This document shows positions 1 to 5,957 of a stretch of 8,376 nt of DNA, one piece after another (positions within the stretch are counted from its first letter, which is position 1; every line of letters begins with the position of its first letter). Position numbers and translations under genes: made by a program. Source of the stretch: JAFDCJ01 sp049669725 (GTDB lineage: Bacteria; Desulfobacterota; Desulfobacteria; Desulfobacterales; JAFDCJ01); NCBI GenBank assembly GCA_049669725.1, contig JBATKU010000013.1, positions 1 through 8,376 on the forward strand, written 5' to 3'. A model generated the notes under the pieces. That model saw only the letters and a list, made by a program, of their open reading frames with translations, searched no databases and was not told the origin of the DNA.

Positions 1-12
1 ATATGCAGGGGC

Positions 13-312
13 CTAAGGGCCACATTTGCCCTCAGTACAACATTCGGCCTGAAGGAAATCTATGAGTTCCTGTAGAACTTCGAATTGGGGCACACAATAT
101 AATGTGCGGCTGTCTCGTATCTGACGAATCAATCCTACCGAAACCAGCCGGTTAATGTGATGGGACAAGGTGGAGTTGGGTATGCCAAGCTTGTTTTGGA
201 TTTGTCCCACCGGCACACCTTCATCACCGACTTTCACCAGGTATCGGAAAATCAAAAGTCGAGTGTTGTGTCCGAGTTCTGCCAATCGTTTTGCTGCCAT
301 TTCGTTTTCCAT
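13..312 (-). CDS. ArsR/SmtB-family winged-helix repressor, arsenite-sensing type
   Basis: This 99-residue protein has the size and layout of ArsR/SmtB metalloregulators. It opens with a helix containing LAELGHNTRLLIFRYLV (residues 10-26), followed by a helix-turn-helix in which the recognition helix is around PNSTLSHHINRLVSVGLI (45-62), and then a beta-wing near RDSRTLYCVP (66-75). The classical ELCVCDL arsenite site of the E. coli and R773 ArsR recognition-helix region is absent. Instead the C-terminus carries Cys91, Cys92 and Cys97 (CC-x4-C), close to the C-terminal triple-cysteine site described for Acidithiobacillus ferrooxidans ArsR (Cys95/96/102). I infer that it is a repressor released by As(III) or Sb(III). 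Transcription runs off the left edge, so the regulated transport or detoxification genes probably lie there. The start is uncertain: Met5 is an alternative, because the promoter leaves almost no leader for Met1. The family call is secure; the ligand is an inference. Confidence 0.93.
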   Translation of the reverse strand: MENEMAAKRLAELGHNTRLLIFRYLVKVGDEGVPVGQIQNKLGIPNSTLSHHINRLVSVGLIRQIRDSRTLYCVPQFEVLQELIDFLQAECCTEGKCGP

Positions 313-318
313 GATTCT

Positions 319-347
319 ATCTTATTCATAAAAACAGAGCTTGTCAA
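319..347 (-). promoter_or_regulatory. Sigma70-type promoter of the arsR gene
   Basis: On the minus strand a perfect -35 hexamer TTGACA (342-347) is followed after exactly 17 bases by TAAGAT (319-324), a 4/6 match to the -10 consensus. Transcription starting 7 bases beyond the -10 would begin at or very near position 312, the first base of the ATG. The message would then be leaderless, or translation would begin at Met5 (position 300). No good Shine-Dalgarno precedes Met1. The placement is read directly from the sequence; activity is inferred. Confidence 0.7.
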
Positions 348-349
348 CC

Positions 350-373
350 ATATTTCTAAAAATATAGAAATAT
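350..373. promoter_or_regulatory. Probable ArsR operator, 24-bp inverted repeat
   Basis: A perfect dyad of 9-bp arms, ATATTTCTA (350-358) and TAGAAATAT (365-373), is separated by 6 bases. It lies 2 bases upstream of the arsR -35 hexamer, directly next to the promoter of an autoregulated repressor family whose operators are typically AT-rich dyads of this size. It is the only strong dyad near arsR. Its position upstream of -35 rather than over the -10 is slightly unusual for a simple repressor. Confidence 0.6.
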
Positions 374-789
374 AATTTCCAAAATACTTTTTGGATCGTA
401 AAACGAGCAAATTATAGGTGTGTAATTAATGTTCCGAAATGAAGGACTGCTTGCCTTTGTGCTCGAGGTCTCCGATTGCATAATTCATATGCAAATCTTC
501 ACTATTTTGCAGGGTCCGGAATTGTGTTTCGTGCCTGAATCAAAAATTAGGAGGGCCCGGTAATTTGTTAGATGTGCTGATGCACTATATAATTTTGGGA
601 TTTTCTAGGTTAGGCTGAGATCGGATGAAAGTTTACCGAACCAAACCTTGAGTTCAAGACAGAAAACCAAATATCAGCTAGTTGCGAATTTATTGAGATC
701 TATAAGTTTCGGGCACGGTTGTTATATCAAATTACAAAATAAAATTTGGTGCACTTTGCAGACCTGGTTTTGCCTGTAATTCTCTTTTT
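374..789. other. AT-rich intergenic region with no recognisable gene
   Basis: This stretch separates the 3' end of recD2 from the arsR promoter region. Neither strand holds an open frame with recognisable protein character. It contains a perfect 7-bp inverted repeat TTGCATA/TATGCAA (476-494) and a weak AT-only dyad CAAATT/AATTTG (728-748). An AGGAGG at 549-554 precedes only a 17-codon frame starting with TTG. No GC-rich stem followed by a T-run was found after recD2. It could be decayed coding DNA or hold an unrecognised RNA; I see no positive evidence for either. Confidence 0.5.
476..494. repeat. Short perfect inverted repeat TTGCATA-n5-TATGCAA
   Basis: Two perfect 7-bp arms (476-482 and 488-494) surround ATTCA. 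Allowing one bulged base, the outer GAT/ATC pairs as well. It could be a protein-binding dyad, but there is no adjacent gene start and no promoter hexamers that clearly go with it. Confidence 0.35.
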
Positions 790-2994
790 TTAGAAGCTGA
801 CAGTATTTGAGGCGGGACTCAATCTGTGACGTAATCGTGTATAGCGCTGCCGGGTTTTGTTGTTGTTGATCCCGATGGCCATAGCTTTGCGACTTCCCAC
901 GATGACCACCAGTTTTTTCCCACGGGTGACGGCGGTGTATATCAGGTTGCGCTGAAGCAGGATAAAGTGCTGGGTGACGATGGGGATAATTACCACCGGA
1001 TATTCAGAGCCCTGGGATTTGTGGACGGAGACCGCATAGGCCGGCACGATTTCATCCAGGTCGCCAAAATCATAGACCACATCCCGGCCGTCAATGGTGA
1101 CGGTAACCTCCCTGCTCTCCAAGGCAATGGCCGTAATCCGCCCGATATCACCGTTGAAAACGTCCTTGTCATAGTTGTTTCTGATCTGCATGACTTTGTC
1201 ATTGACCCGGTAGGATCGTTCCCCGCGGGTGACGCCGCCTTCCCCGGGGTTGAGAGCGGCCTGCAACTGATGGTTCAGGTTGCCGGCCCCGACGGATCCC
1301 CGGTGCATTGGTGTTAAAACCTGGATATCGTCCACCGGATCAAACCCAAAGCGTTGGGGAATGCGCTTTTTACTCAACTCCAAAATAATGTCCAGCACCC
1401 TGTCAGGATCTTCCTGTTCGATAAAATAAAAATCATTGCGGGGATCGGTTGCCTGACTGGCATAAATTGATGGGATATTACCTTGATTTATCCGGTGGGC
1501 ATTGACGACGATTTGACTGGATTGCGCCTGCCGGAAAATTTTATCCAGAGTCACCACCGGAACCGCAGAAGATGCAATGATATCGGCCAGAACATTTCCG
1601 GCACCCACCGACGGCAGTTGATTGACATCTCCGACCAGAATAAACGTGGCAAATGGCGGAACCGCTTTTAACAAATGATACATCAGGACCGTATCAATCA
1701 TCGACGATTCATCAATTACCAGCACATCGCAGTCAAGGGGTTTGTCCGCGTTGCGCTGAAAACCGCCTTTTTGCAAACTGTATTCGAGCAGCCGATGAAT
1801 GGTTTTGGCTTCAAAGCCGGTGGCCTCACTCATTCGTTTGGCCGCCCGGCCGGTGGGTGCCGCCAGCATAATGGCGGCCCTGAGTCTGGCAAAGATTTTT
1901 AAGACCGCATTGATAAGGGTGGTTTTACCGGTACCGGGACCGCCGGTGATCACCATGACCTTGTTTTCGACAGCCCAGGCGACGGCCTTTATCTGGTTGT
2001 CGGCCAGGGTAATGGACAGCTGGCCCTGTACCCAGTTGATGGCTTTGTTCGTATCAATATCGCGCAAGGACTTGGACCCGGTCATCAGCGTTTTCAGTCG
2101 ATCGGCGATACCGGTTTCACATAAATAAAAGCGAGCCAAATACACCGCTTTATGATTTTCTTTGAAGGCATCAAGGGTTTCATGGATATCCTCTATAACA
2201 ATTTTTTGATCTACGGACAGTTTTCCGAGACCCTGAATTACCGGCTCCCGCTCGACACCAAGGATGTCACAGCATTTGGAAACCAGTGGTTTATAGGGAA
2301 AATAAACATGTCCCTCGTCTGACAATTGATTGAGGACATACAGAATACCGGCTTCGACGCGCAGCCTGGAATTTTTGTCAAAACCCAGTTGGCCGGCAAT
2401 CTGGTCCGCGGTGACGAATCCGACGCCGAAAATATCGGTGGCCAGGCGGAAGGGATTTTTTTTCACCACGCTGATGGATTGATGGCCGTATTGTTTGAAT
2501 ATCTTGGAGGCAAACCCGGAGCTGACACCATGGCTTTGCAAAAAAACCATCACGTTGCGGATCTCACTCTGACCCTCCCAGGCCTTGGAGATCATAGCGA
2601 TACGCTTCTCACCGATTCCCTCTACTTCGGATAGCCGCTGGATCTGGCTGTCAATCACATCCAGAGTCTCTTTTCCGAATTTATCAACGATACGGCCGGC
2701 CATTACCGGACCCAGGCCGCTGATCATACCCGAGCCCAGGTACTTGCGAATACCGGAAACGGTTGCCGGCACCCTGGAATTGTATTCCCTTACCTTGAAT
2801 TGACGGCCGAATCTGGGATGGTTTGACCACTCGCCTTGCATGTCGAGGATCTCTCCCGGCGTGGGCGCCATCAAGATACCCACCACTGTCACCGGTTCGT
2901 GACAACCGGACACGAGTACCCTGGCAATGGTGAAGCCGTTTTCTTCGTTGGTGAAGGTGATGCGTTCGATCTGTCCGGACAGAGAGGTTAGCAT
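790..2994 (-). CDS. recD2: RecD2-type SF1B DNA helicase (RecD-like, YrrC family)
   Basis: This 734-residue protein is a full-length RecD2, a 5'-to-3' ATP-driven DNA helicase that acts in DNA repair and replication-fork maintenance outside the RecBCD complex. The N-terminus is the RecD2 OB-like domain (ERITFTNEENGFTIARV, 10-26; the GEW..HPRFGRQF block near 54-66). Two helix-hairpin-helix stretches follow (about 80-115 and 121-139). The helicase core shows a Q-like segment ADNQ (331-334), Walker A GGPGTGKTT (351-359), motif Ia APTGRAAKRM (379-388), Walker B VIDESSM (426-432), motif III VGDVNQLPSVGAG (454-466), FRQ (487-489), the SVHKSQGSEY motif (656-665) and motif VI IYTAVTRGKK (685-694). All catalytic motifs are intact. 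The ATG start fits because an in-frame stop lies two codons upstream. The Shine-Dalgarno is weak (TGAGAT). The leader holds an inverted heptanucleotide array. No RecB or RecC is present, as expected for RecD2. Confidence 0.97.
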   Translation of the reverse strand: MLTSLSGQIERITFTNEENGFTIARVLVSGCHEPVTVVGILMAPTPGEILDMQGEWSNHPRFGRQFKVREYNSRVPATVSGIRKYLGSGMISGLGPVMAGRIVDKFGKETLDVIDSQIQRLSEVEGIGEKRIAMISKAWEGQSEIRNVMVFLQSHGVSSGFASKIFKQYGHQSISVVKKNPFRLATDIFGVGFVTADQIAGQLGFDKNSRLRVEAGILYVLNQLSDEGHVYFPYKPLVSKCCDILGVEREPVIQGLGKLSVDQKIVIEDIHETLDAFKENHKAVYLARFYLCETGIADRLKTLMTGSKSLRDIDTNKAINWVQGQLSITLADNQIKAVAWAVENKVMVITGGPGTGKTTLINAVLKIFARLRAAIMLAAPTGRAAKRMSEATGFEAKTIHRLLEYSLQKGGFQRNADKPLDCDVLVIDESSMIDTVLMYHLLKAVPPFATFILVGDVNQLPSVGAGNVLADIIASSAVPVVTLDKIFRQAQSSQIVVNAHRINQGNIPSIYASQATDPRNDFYFIEQEDPDRVLDIILELSKKRIPQRFGFDPVDDIQVLTPMHRGSVGAGNLNHQLQAALNPGEGGVTRGERSYRVNDKVMQIRNNYDKDVFNGDIGRITAIALESREVTVTIDGRDVVYDFGDLDEIVPAYAVSVHKSQGSEYPVVIIPIVTQHFILLQRNLIYTAVTRGKKLVVIVGSRKAMAIGINNNKTRQRYTRLRHRLSPASNTVSF

Positions 2995-3004
2995 TGGTTA
3001 TCTC

Positions 3005-3117
3005 AGACGACAGAAGACAGAGAACAGAAGACAGATTGACAATTCAGAATGCTCTCCTTCGTTATCTGTCCTCAGTTCTCTGACCTCTGTCATCTGTCCT
3101 CTGTCTTCTGTTTTCTG
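3005..3117. repeat. Opposed heptanucleotide tandem arrays forming an imperfect inverted repeat
   Basis: The left array reads in steps of 7: AGACGAC, AGAAGAC, AGAGAAC, AGAAGAC (3005-3032). The right array reads CTGTCAT, CTGTCCT, CTGTCTT, CTGTTTT, CTG (3087-3117). The two are reverse complements of one consensus; 24-base segments of the two arms match at 20 positions, with about 52 bases between them. CAGAAGACAG occurs exactly at 3011-3020 and 3025-3034, and its complement at 3101-3110. The array fills most of the trmO-recD2 spacer and, in a recD2 message, would form a stem ending about 10 bases before the start codon. A related array occurs at 7217-7240. Confidence 0.8.
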
Positions 3118-3136
3118 CCCTATAAATACATCCGCC

Positions 3137-3583
3137 CTACCGTGCCTCTTCTCGATCCACCTTTATCCAGTTGGGTTGCCGGACATCTTTATCCTCGACC
3201 GAAGCCGGTACATAACATTTAAGGTCAATCACCGGAGAGCCGTCATAGGCATCAATTTCTTCTATCTCAATGATATGGTCGGTAATCGCAACTATCTTAC
3301 AAAGCGTCTGGGCAATCGGATTGGGCCGCCGCGGTGAGTGGGTTGCGAAGACACCGGTCAACGGATTGCGGGGATCTTTGCGGGGATGAACCTGGAGGGT
3401 TTTACGCTTTTCGGGAGTATCGTTTTGATGGAACCAATAAAACACGAAAATATGGGAAAACCCCTCCAGCCCCAGCAACCCCTCGGCATAGTTTTTAAAA
3501 ATTTCAATTTGCACACCATCATCATTTTTCCTGACAACCCCAATGGGATCAATTGAATATGATTGCGGCATCGCTTCGCTCAT
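3137..3583 (-). CDS. trmO: TrmO-family tRNA m6t6A37 methyltransferase (TsaA/YaeB)
   Basis: The 148-residue product belongs to the TrmO (TsaA, formerly VirR/YaeB) family, SAM-dependent enzymes that methylate N6 of t6A at position 37 of threonine tRNA. Diagnostic blocks are IDPIGVVRK (11-19), the LEGFSHIFVFYWFHQND strand (39-55), the signature GVFATHSPRRPNPIA (77-91) and DAYDGSPVIDLKCYVP (111-126). The length fits the short single-domain form; the C-terminal domain of the 235-residue E. coli enzyme is missing, as in many short homologues. It ends 142 bases before recD2 on the same strand. The start is not settled: AAAGG touches the first ATG directly, and a second ATG four codons in (3571) lies about 12 bases from it. 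A TTGACA at 3643-3648 could be a -35, but no convincing -10 follows. Confidence 0.93.
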   Translation of the reverse strand: MSEAMPQSYSIDPIGVVRKNDDGVQIEIFKNYAEGLLGLEGFSHIFVFYWFHQNDTPEKRKTLQVHPRKDPRNPLTGVFATHSPRRPNPIAQTLCKIVAITDHIIEIEEIDAYDGSPVIDLKCYVPASVEDKDVRQPNWIKVDREEAR

Positions 3584-3669
3584 CCTTTCTAAATGTAAAA
3601 AGGCTTTTTAGTTATGGAAGAAAATTTAGTTCGGGATTCGTATGTCAAATAGTCCAGTTTTATAGGAGT

Positions 3670-3814
3670 AAACTGGTTTCAAGACCTTTAGATTTTGTCC
3701 GAGGGCAAGGCGCGATTCGATTGAAAAGCGGAGCGTACACGTCAGTACGTGAGCATTTTCAATTGAATCGCAACGCCGCCATCGGGCAGAAGATGAAGGT
3801 ATTGAAACCAGTTT
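3670..3814. repeat. 145-bp nested palindromic element
   Basis: The outer arms AAACTGGTTTCAA (3670-3682) and TTGAAACCAGTTT (3802-3814) are perfect complements; extending to 3690 and 3794 gives 19 of 21 Watson-Crick pairs. A middle stem pairs CCGA (3699-3702), GGC (3704-3706) and GGCG (3709-3712) with 3774-3785. An inner stem pairs CGATTCGATTGAAAA (3713-3727) with 3756-3770, with a single G-T wobble. The apex is CGTAC/GTACG (3734-3738 and 3745-3749) around a 6-base loop. The whole unit can fold as one long imperfect hairpin. It has no coding capacity of its own and resembles a small REP- or MITE-like dispersed repeat. Its right end overlaps the stop codon of acetoacetyl-CoA synthetase by one base, so it would form the 3' end of that message. 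Confidence 0.82.
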
Positions 3815-5769
3815 TAGTCTTTTTGGAGCTCCGGCAGATCCTCATAATAATCCAACGCCTCCGGATTGCCCAGGGCATCCTTGTTGAGGACGGGCTGGCC
3901 TTCTATGATCTTTTTAACCGCCAGCTCAACCTTCTTCATATTGAGGGTGTAGGGCACCGCCGGTGTCACCAGAATCTTGGCCGGAACATGCCGCGGCGAA
4001 GCGTTGGTGCGAATTGTCTGCCTGATCTTGGTCTTTAACTCCTCGGTTAACTCACAACCGGCGGCCAGTTTGACAAATAAAATGACCCGGATGTCATTTT
4101 TCCAGTTTTGGCCGATCACGACACTGTCTTCGATCTCTTCCATCTGCTCCACCTGACGATAAATCTCGGCCGTCCCGATGCGCACACCGCCCGGATTCAG
4201 GGTGGCATCGGAGCGTCCTAGCATGACCACACCTCCGCGGTCGGTCACCGTCACAAAATCACCGTGGCGCCAAATGTTTTCAAAGACGTCGAAATAGGCG
4301 CTGTGGTATTTACGGCCATCCGGATCGTCCCAGAAATATATCGGCATGGACGGAAACGGTTTGCAGCAAACCAGTTCGCCCTCTTCGTTGATCAGCTCCT
4401 TGCCGCTCTCGTCCAACGCCCTGACATCCATTGCCAGGCCTCGGCACTGGAGTTCGCCGGCATACACCGGACCCATGGGGTTCCCAAGAGCGAAACATCC
4501 GTTGAGGTCCGTACCACCGGCGATTGAGGCCAGCTGTAAATCCTTTTTTACCTCATGGTAGATGAACTCAAAACCTTCGATGGATAATGGAGAACCGGTC
4601 GATAAAACGGCTCTGAGAGCTGATAAATCATAATTTTGGGCCGGCTTGACGCCGGCGTTGATCAGGGCGGCAATATAGCCGGCACTGGTTCCGAACACCG
4701 TCACTTTTTCCTCCTGGGCCATCTCCCACAGGGCGGCGGGATGGGGATGAAACGGATTGCCGTCAAAAAGCACCAGGGTGGCACCCACTGCCAGAGAACT
4801 CGTCAGCCAGTTCCACATCATCCAGCCACAGGTGGTGAAATAAAATATCGTATCCTCCCGCTTGAGGTCGGTGTGGAGCATCAGCTCTTTTAGATGGTGA
4901 ATCAAAATTCCGCCGGCGCTTTGCACCATGCATTTCGGTAAACCCGTGGTGCCGGATGAATACATAATGTAAAGGGGATGATCAAAGGGCAGTTGCTCAA
5001 ATTCGATATCGAGATCGGATTCTGGTGACTTAAACTCATTGTAATGGACGGCATTGGGGATACGGCTGATATCGGCTTTTTGCTCGGTATAGGGAACCAC
5101 TACCACTTTTTCGATGGACGGCAGTTGCTTTAATATATTGGCGATCCGCTCTAAAGAATCTAATTTTTTACCTTTGAAAGAATATCCATTGGCCGTGAAT
5201 AAAACCTTGGGTTTGATCTGTCCGAAGCGGTCCAGCACCCCTTTAATACCGAAATCGGGGGAACAGGAAGACCAGGTCGCGCCGATGCTGGTGGCCGCCA
5301 GCATAGCGATAATGGAAGCCGGCATATTCGGCATAAAGCCCACCACCCGGTCACCGGTTTGAACACCTGCCTCTTTTAAGGACTTGGCCAGACGGGCAAC
5401 TTCATCGTAAAGTTCGGCATAGGTTATTCTAAGCGATGGCTGCCCTTCCCCTTTGAAGATTAAAGCCACCTGTTCGTCCCTATAGCGAAGAAGATTTTCC
5501 GCAAAATTTAGCCTGGAACCCGAAAACCAGCAAGCTCCCGGCATTTTGGCGGCATCGTCAATGACCTGATCATAGGGTTTGGAGGCAATAATATCCGCAA
5601 ATTCCCACATGGTCTCCCAAAAATTCGCAATATTTTCAACCGACCAGTCATAAAGGGACGCATAGTCGCTAAAATTCTGGTTGAATTTTTGATTTACAAT
5701 GTTCATGAAACGGTACATGTTGGATTGTTTAATTTGATCTTCGGAAGGCTCCCATAATAACTTCGACAT
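3814..5769 (-). CDS. Acetoacetyl-CoA synthetase (acetoacetate-CoA ligase, EC 6.2.1.16)
   Basis: This acyl-adenylate-forming enzyme converts acetoacetate, ATP and CoA to acetoacetyl-CoA, which thiolase then splits to two acetyl-CoA. The product (651 residues from the ATG at 5769) has the family's characteristic long N-terminus (LLWEPSEDQIKQSNM.RFM; SRLNFAENLLR). In numbering counted from the upstream TTG, the motifs are A3 YSSGTTGLPK (272-281), the AACS block TTCGWMMWNWL (314-324), A5 GGTDLNGCF (420-428), A8 GRSDATLNPGGVRIG (520-534) and A10 YTLNMKKVELAVKK (609-622). Lys614 or Lys615 is the probable catalytic lysine. The frame opens at a TTG (5775), but AAGGGGG (5777-5783) is 7 bases from the ATG at 5769 and only 1 from the TTG, so the ATG is preferred. 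The usual Gly before the lysine pair is Met. The gene is divergent from threonine aldolase. It may serve ketone-body, acetone or polyhydroxybutyrate use; the context does not decide. Confidence 0.95.
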   Translation of the reverse strand: MSKLLWEPSEDQIKQSNMYRFMNIVNQKFNQNFSDYASLYDWSVENIANFWETMWEFADIIASKPYDQVIDDAAKMPGACWFSGSRLNFAENLLRYRDEQVALIFKGEGQPSLRITYAELYDEVARLAKSLKEAGVQTGDRVVGFMPNMPASIIAMLAATSIGATWSSCSPDFGIKGVLDRFGQIKPKVLFTANGYSFKGKKLDSLERIANILKQLPSIEKVVVVPYTEQKADISRIPNAVHYNEFKSPESDLDIEFEQLPFDHPLYIMYSSGTTGLPKCMVQSAGGILIHHLKELMLHTDLKREDTIFYFTTCGWMMWNWLTSSLAVGATLVLFDGNPFHPHPAALWEMAQEEKVTVFGTSAGYIAALINAGVKPAQNYDLSALRAVLSTGSPLSIEGFEFIYHEVKKDLQLASIAGGTDLNGCFALGNPMGPVYAGELQCRGLAMDVRALDESGKELINEEGELVCCKPFPSMPIYFWDDPDGRKYHSAYFDVFENIWRHGDFVTVTDRGGVVMLGRSDATLNPGGVRIGTAEIYRQVEQMEEIEDSVVIGQNWKNDIRVILFVKLAAGCELTEELKTKIRQTIRTNASPRHVPAKILVTPAVPYTLNMKKVELAVKKIIEGQPVLNKDALGNPEALDYYEDLPELQKD

Positions 5770-5776
5770 GATCAAT

Positions 5777-5783
5777 CCCCCTT
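5777..5783 (-). promoter_or_regulatory. Ribosome binding site deciding the acetoacetyl-CoA synthetase start
   Basis: Minus-strand AAGGGGG is a purine-rich Shine-Dalgarno with 7 bases to the ATG at 5767-5769. The in-frame TTG at 5773-5775 lies one base after the run, too near to be used efficiently. Confidence 0.75.
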
Positions 5784-5854
5784 AAATGGCAATTAATAAA
5801 TTCTGATTGGGTTTTACCAGTTCTTACCTTCATGTGCCCCCAATAGTCAAGAAT

Positions 5855-5883
5855 TGGTCAATAAAAAATTATACGGTTATAAA
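5855..5883 (+). promoter_or_regulatory. Candidate promoter of the threonine aldolase gene
   Basis: TGGTCA (5855-5860, 4/6 to the -35 consensus) and TATAAA (5878-5883, 5/6 to the -10 consensus) are separated by 17 bases. This predicts a start near 5890 and a leader of about 68 bases. The -10 sits inside the dyad at 5862-5890. For the opposite gene I see TTGACT with a 17-18-base spacer but only a poor -10. Confidence 0.45.
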
Positions 5884-5890
5884 TTTTTTA
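5862..5890. promoter_or_regulatory. Long AT-rich dyad in the divergent promoter region
   Basis: TAAAAAATTATA (5862-5873) is the reverse complement of TATAAATTTTTTA (5878-5890) except for one extra base. The centre falls between the divergent acetoacetyl-CoA synthetase and threonine aldolase genes and overlaps the candidate -10 of the latter. It could be an operator for either gene or only an AT-rich promoter-associated stretch. No regulator gene is adjacent. Confidence 0.45.
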
Positions 5891-5944
5891 TGCTTGCAGC
5901 CTCTATTGATTTTGGTTATCACTAAGCCGACAAAATCGACCATT

Positions 5945-5950
5945 GAGGAG
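5945..5950 (+). promoter_or_regulatory. ltaE: Ribosome binding site deciding the threonine aldolase start
   Basis: GAGGAG is separated by 7 bases from the ATG at 5958-5960. The open frame extends up to a TTG at 5943, but that would place this Shine-Dalgarno inside the coding sequence and add five residues that do not belong to the family's N-terminus (M-[RK]-V-V-D-L-R-S-D-T). Confidence 0.85.
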
Positions 5951-5957
5951 ATGCATT

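Noticed and set aside
565..618. 17-codon frame starting TTG after AGGAGG (549-554)
   Set aside because: Spacing to the TTG is 10 bases, the start is weak, the peptide is very short, and there is no conservation evidence.
785..791. Run of seven Ts on the plus strand next to the recD2 stop
   Set aside because: There is no plus-strand gene upstream and no adequate stem before it; on the minus strand it is an A-run, so it is not a recD2 terminator.
3005..3117. CRISPR-like array in the trmO-recD2 spacer
   Set aside because: Units are 7 bases with no spacers between them and the two halves are inverted; no cas gene is present.
2927..3337. 136-codon plus-strand open frame across the recD2-trmO spacer
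   Set aside because: It is antisense to both genes and its middle is a translation of the heptamer arrays.
3597..3609. AAAAAG-G-CTTTTT symmetry upstream of trmO
   Set aside because: The arms leave a single-base loop, so no hairpin can form; it looks like a chance AT-rich symmetry.
3553..4038. 161-codon plus-strand open frame
   Set aside because: It runs through the palindromic element and antisense into acetoacetyl-CoA synthetase; both flanking genes are certain.
5825..5841. TACCTTCAT followed by GCCC, similar to part of the 3670-3814 element read on its minus strand
   Set aside because: Only nine contiguous bases match and the flanks do not align, so a second copy cannot be claimed.
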